From: Methylibium sp. Root1272
GTDB lineage: Bacteria; Pseudomonadota; Gammaproteobacteria; Burkholderiales; Burkholderiaceae_C
Assembly: GCF_001425905.1 (NCBI RefSeq)
Contig: NZ_LMDY01000012.1
Coordinates: 125,734-189,733 of the forward strand
Length of the DNA: 64,000 nt
Direction of reading: 5' to 3'
Shown here: positions 62,550-64,000 of the stretch, piece by piece
Layout of the letters: every line of letters starts with the position of its first letter
Numbering within the stretch: the stretch's first letter is position 1
Position numbers and translations under genes: made by a program
Notes under the pieces: generated by a model
Told to the model about the DNA's origin: nothing
Seen by the model: only the letters and a program-made list of their open reading frames with translations
The model's database searches: none

Positions 62550-64000
62550 CACCCTTGCCACGTTGAGGCGCTGGGGAGCAGCGGCCCTGCTCGTGCTGCA
62601 GATCGCCGCAAGCCACGCCGTGACGTTGCGCGTCGCGAACCAAGGCGATGTCCAGTCGATGGATCCGCACTCGTTCAACGAGTCGCTGCAGCTCAGCTTC
62701 GTCAACAACATCTACGAACCGCTGGTGTCGCGCGACCGCAATCTGCGGCTCGAGCCGGGACTGGCGGTTCGCTGGGCGCAGCCGACGCCGACGGTATGGC
62801 GTTTCGAACTGCGCCGAGGCGTGCGCTTCCACGACGGTACCCCGTTCACGTCCGACGACGTGGTGTTCTCGTTCGAGCGTGCCGCTGGCGAGGGCTCGGA
62901 CATGAAGAGCTACACCGCCACGTTCAAGACCGTGCGTCGCATCGATGACCACACCGTCGAGATCGAGACCACCGCGCCGTTCCCGATCCTGCCCGAGGTC
63001 ATCGCATCGGTCTACATGATGAGCCGGTCCTGGTGCGTGGCGAACAAGGCGCAGACGCCGGTCGATCGCCGCGAGCGGGTCGAGAACGCGGCATCGTTCA
63101 ACGCCAACGGGACCGGGCCGTTCCGGCTGAAGGAGCGGCGCCCCGCGGCGCGCACGGTGCTCGTGCGCAACCCGGACTACTGGGGACGGGTGGACGGCAA
63201 TGTCGACGAACTGGTGTTCACGCCGATCGGCAACGATGCCACGCGCGTAGCGGCGTTGCTGTCCGGCGAGATCGATCTGATGGAGCCGGTGCCGCTCCAG
63301 GATATCGAGCGCGTCCGGGCGAGCACGGGGTTCAAGTTGCTGCAGGGGCCCGAACTGCGCGTCATCTTTCTCGGCATGGACCAGCAGCGCGACGAACTGC
63401 TGAACGCCGATGTCCGCGGCAGAAATCCGTTCAAGGACCGCCGGGTCCGGCAGGCCGTCTACCAGGCGATCGACATCGCGAGCATTCGCAGCCGGGTGAT
63501 GCGCGGAGCCGCCAATCCCGTCGCACTGATGGTTTCGCCCGGCGTGAACGGCTTCATCCCCGAACTGAACCAGCGCCTGCCCTACGACGTCGACGCCGCC
63601 AGGACGTTGCTGTCACAGGCGGGCTACCCGAAGGGCTTCGGCGTCGGCCTGGATTGTCCGAACGATCGCTATGTCAACGATGCCGCCGTCTGCCAGGCGG
63701 TTGCCGCCCAGCTGGCGCGCGTGGGCATCAAGGTCGACCTGCGCACCGAGAGCAAGGCCACCTATTTCCCGAAGATCCTGCGCCGCGACACCAGCTTCTA
63801 CCTGCTGGGTTGGACGCCCAGCACCTACGATGCGCACGATGTGCTGAGCGCGCTGATCGCCTCGCCCGAGGACAAGGGCCGCGGGCAGTACAACCTGGGT
63901 GGCTACCGCAATCCGCGGGTCGATGAGCTGACGACGAAGCTGCAGTCGGAGGTCGACGTCGCGAAGCGCAACGCGATGATCCGCGAGGCCTTCCGGCTCC
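62542..64000 (+). CDS. Peptide ABC transporter substrate-binding protein (SBP family 5), partial
   Basis: The frame opens at ATG 62542 inside the permease gene and runs off the right edge, giving at least 486 residues. A signal-peptide-like segment ends near residue 27 (QIAASHA). The SBP_bac_5 pattern follows: VANQGDVQSMDPHSFNE, FVNNIYEPLVSRD, FELRRGVRFHDGTPFTSDDVVFSFER, and later KDRRVRQAVYQAIDIA. A cysteine pair in the late loop (LDCPND, AVCQAV) matches peptide-binding members. It binds peptides or related solutes in the periplasm for the adjacent permease. Confidence 0.92.
   Translation, partial: MDDTLATLRRWGAAALLVLQIAASHAVTLRVANQGDVQSMDPHSFNESLQLSFVNNIYEPLVSRDRNLRLEPGLAVRWAQPTPTVWRFELRRGVRFHDGTPFTSDDVVFSFERAAGEGSDMKSYTATFKTVRRIDDHTVEIETTAPFPILPEVIASVYMMSRSWCVANKAQTPVDRRERVENAASFNANGTGPFRLKERRPAARTVLVRNPDYWGRVDGNVDELVFTPIGNDATRVAALLSGEIDLMEPVPLQDIERVRASTGFKLLQGPELRVIFLGMDQQRDELLNADVRGRNPFKDRRVRQAVYQAIDIASIRSRVMRGAANPVALMVSPGVNGFIPELNQRLPYDVDAARTLLSQAGYPKGFGVGLDCPNDRYVNDAAVCQAVAAQLARVGIKVDLRTESKATYFPKILRRDTSFYLLGWTPSTYDAHDVLSALIASPEDKGRGQYNLGGYRNPRVDELTTKLQSEVDVAKRNAMIREAFRL

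Overview
The window is GC-rich, gene-dense chromosome from a betaproteobacterium, most likely a Burkholderiales member of the Rubrivivax/Leptothrix/Methylibium type. This rests on several blocks typical of that group: a cox cluster with DUF2244, DUF2970, a 38-residue assembly protein and a subunit II carrying cytochrome c; an rplM-rpsI / coiled-coil protein / bactofilin / erpA block; a type II secretion cluster with gspC divergent from gspG; an orphan Bug-type binding protein; and an OMP32-like porin. The assignment is inference from gene content. I saw no rRNA, tRNA, CRISPR array, insertion sequence or prophage, so the region reads as core chromosome.

Layout. 1-10.3 kb: the end of a BioC-like methyltransferase, then the aa3/caa3-type cytochrome c oxidase cluster (DUF2244, coxB, coxA, small assembly protein, ctaG, DUF2970, ctaE, surf1, an SCO-like protein, ctaA, ctaB, sco), which supplies structural subunits, copper delivery and heme A. 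10.3-11.5 kb: rpoH on the minus strand with a perfect CIRCE operator. 11.5-20.3 kb: glutaryl-CoA dehydrogenase, a TctDE-like two-component pair, a 1077-residue hybrid sensor kinase, ychF, an H-NS-like protein and a thiamine-binding-fold protein. 20.5-27.6 kb: YbdK-type ligase and Kef-like antiporter, htpG with a sigma-32 promoter, srkA, a DUF2726 protein and a GNAT protein. 27.6-34.6 kb: rplM-rpsI, a coiled-coil protein, bactofilin, erpA, anmK, an M23 peptidase and tyrS. 34.6-43.6 kb: a QseBC-like pair facing a PepSY/cytochrome b561 module, a CDF transporter, dtd, a Bug protein, a 5'-nucleotidase, an AAA ATPase and hypotheticals. 43.7-55.1 kb: a type II secretion cluster (gspG-H-I-J-K-L-M-N-D-E-F on minus, gspC on plus). 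55.1-64 kb: a divergent CobT homologue, ilvA, a candidate small RNA, an OsmC-family protein, coq7, a porin, a DUF3047 lipoprotein and a peptide ABC permease plus binding protein running off the end.

The most interesting unannotated structure is a roughly 97-nt candidate small RNA at 58025-58121 (minus). It has its own sigma-70-like promoter, a 5' hairpin, two copies of the anti-Shine-Dalgarno string CUCCUCC (one in a hairpin loop) and a strong intrinsic terminator. Other regulatory signals read directly from the DNA are: a mirrored pair of 11-bp-period GTTCA boxes between the QseB-like regulator and the PepSY/b561 genes; a shared GGTTTACCCTAGT element abutting the -10 box of two unrelated promoters; a linked heat-shock circuit (CIRCE at rpoH, sigma-32 promoter at htpG); and a structured leader before rplM. 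Among proteins, the CobT homologue lacks the glutamates expected in both catalytic motifs.

Most starts were chosen from ribosome-binding sites, overlaps with the upstream gene and family length. A few, notably the M23 peptidase, remain uncertain.
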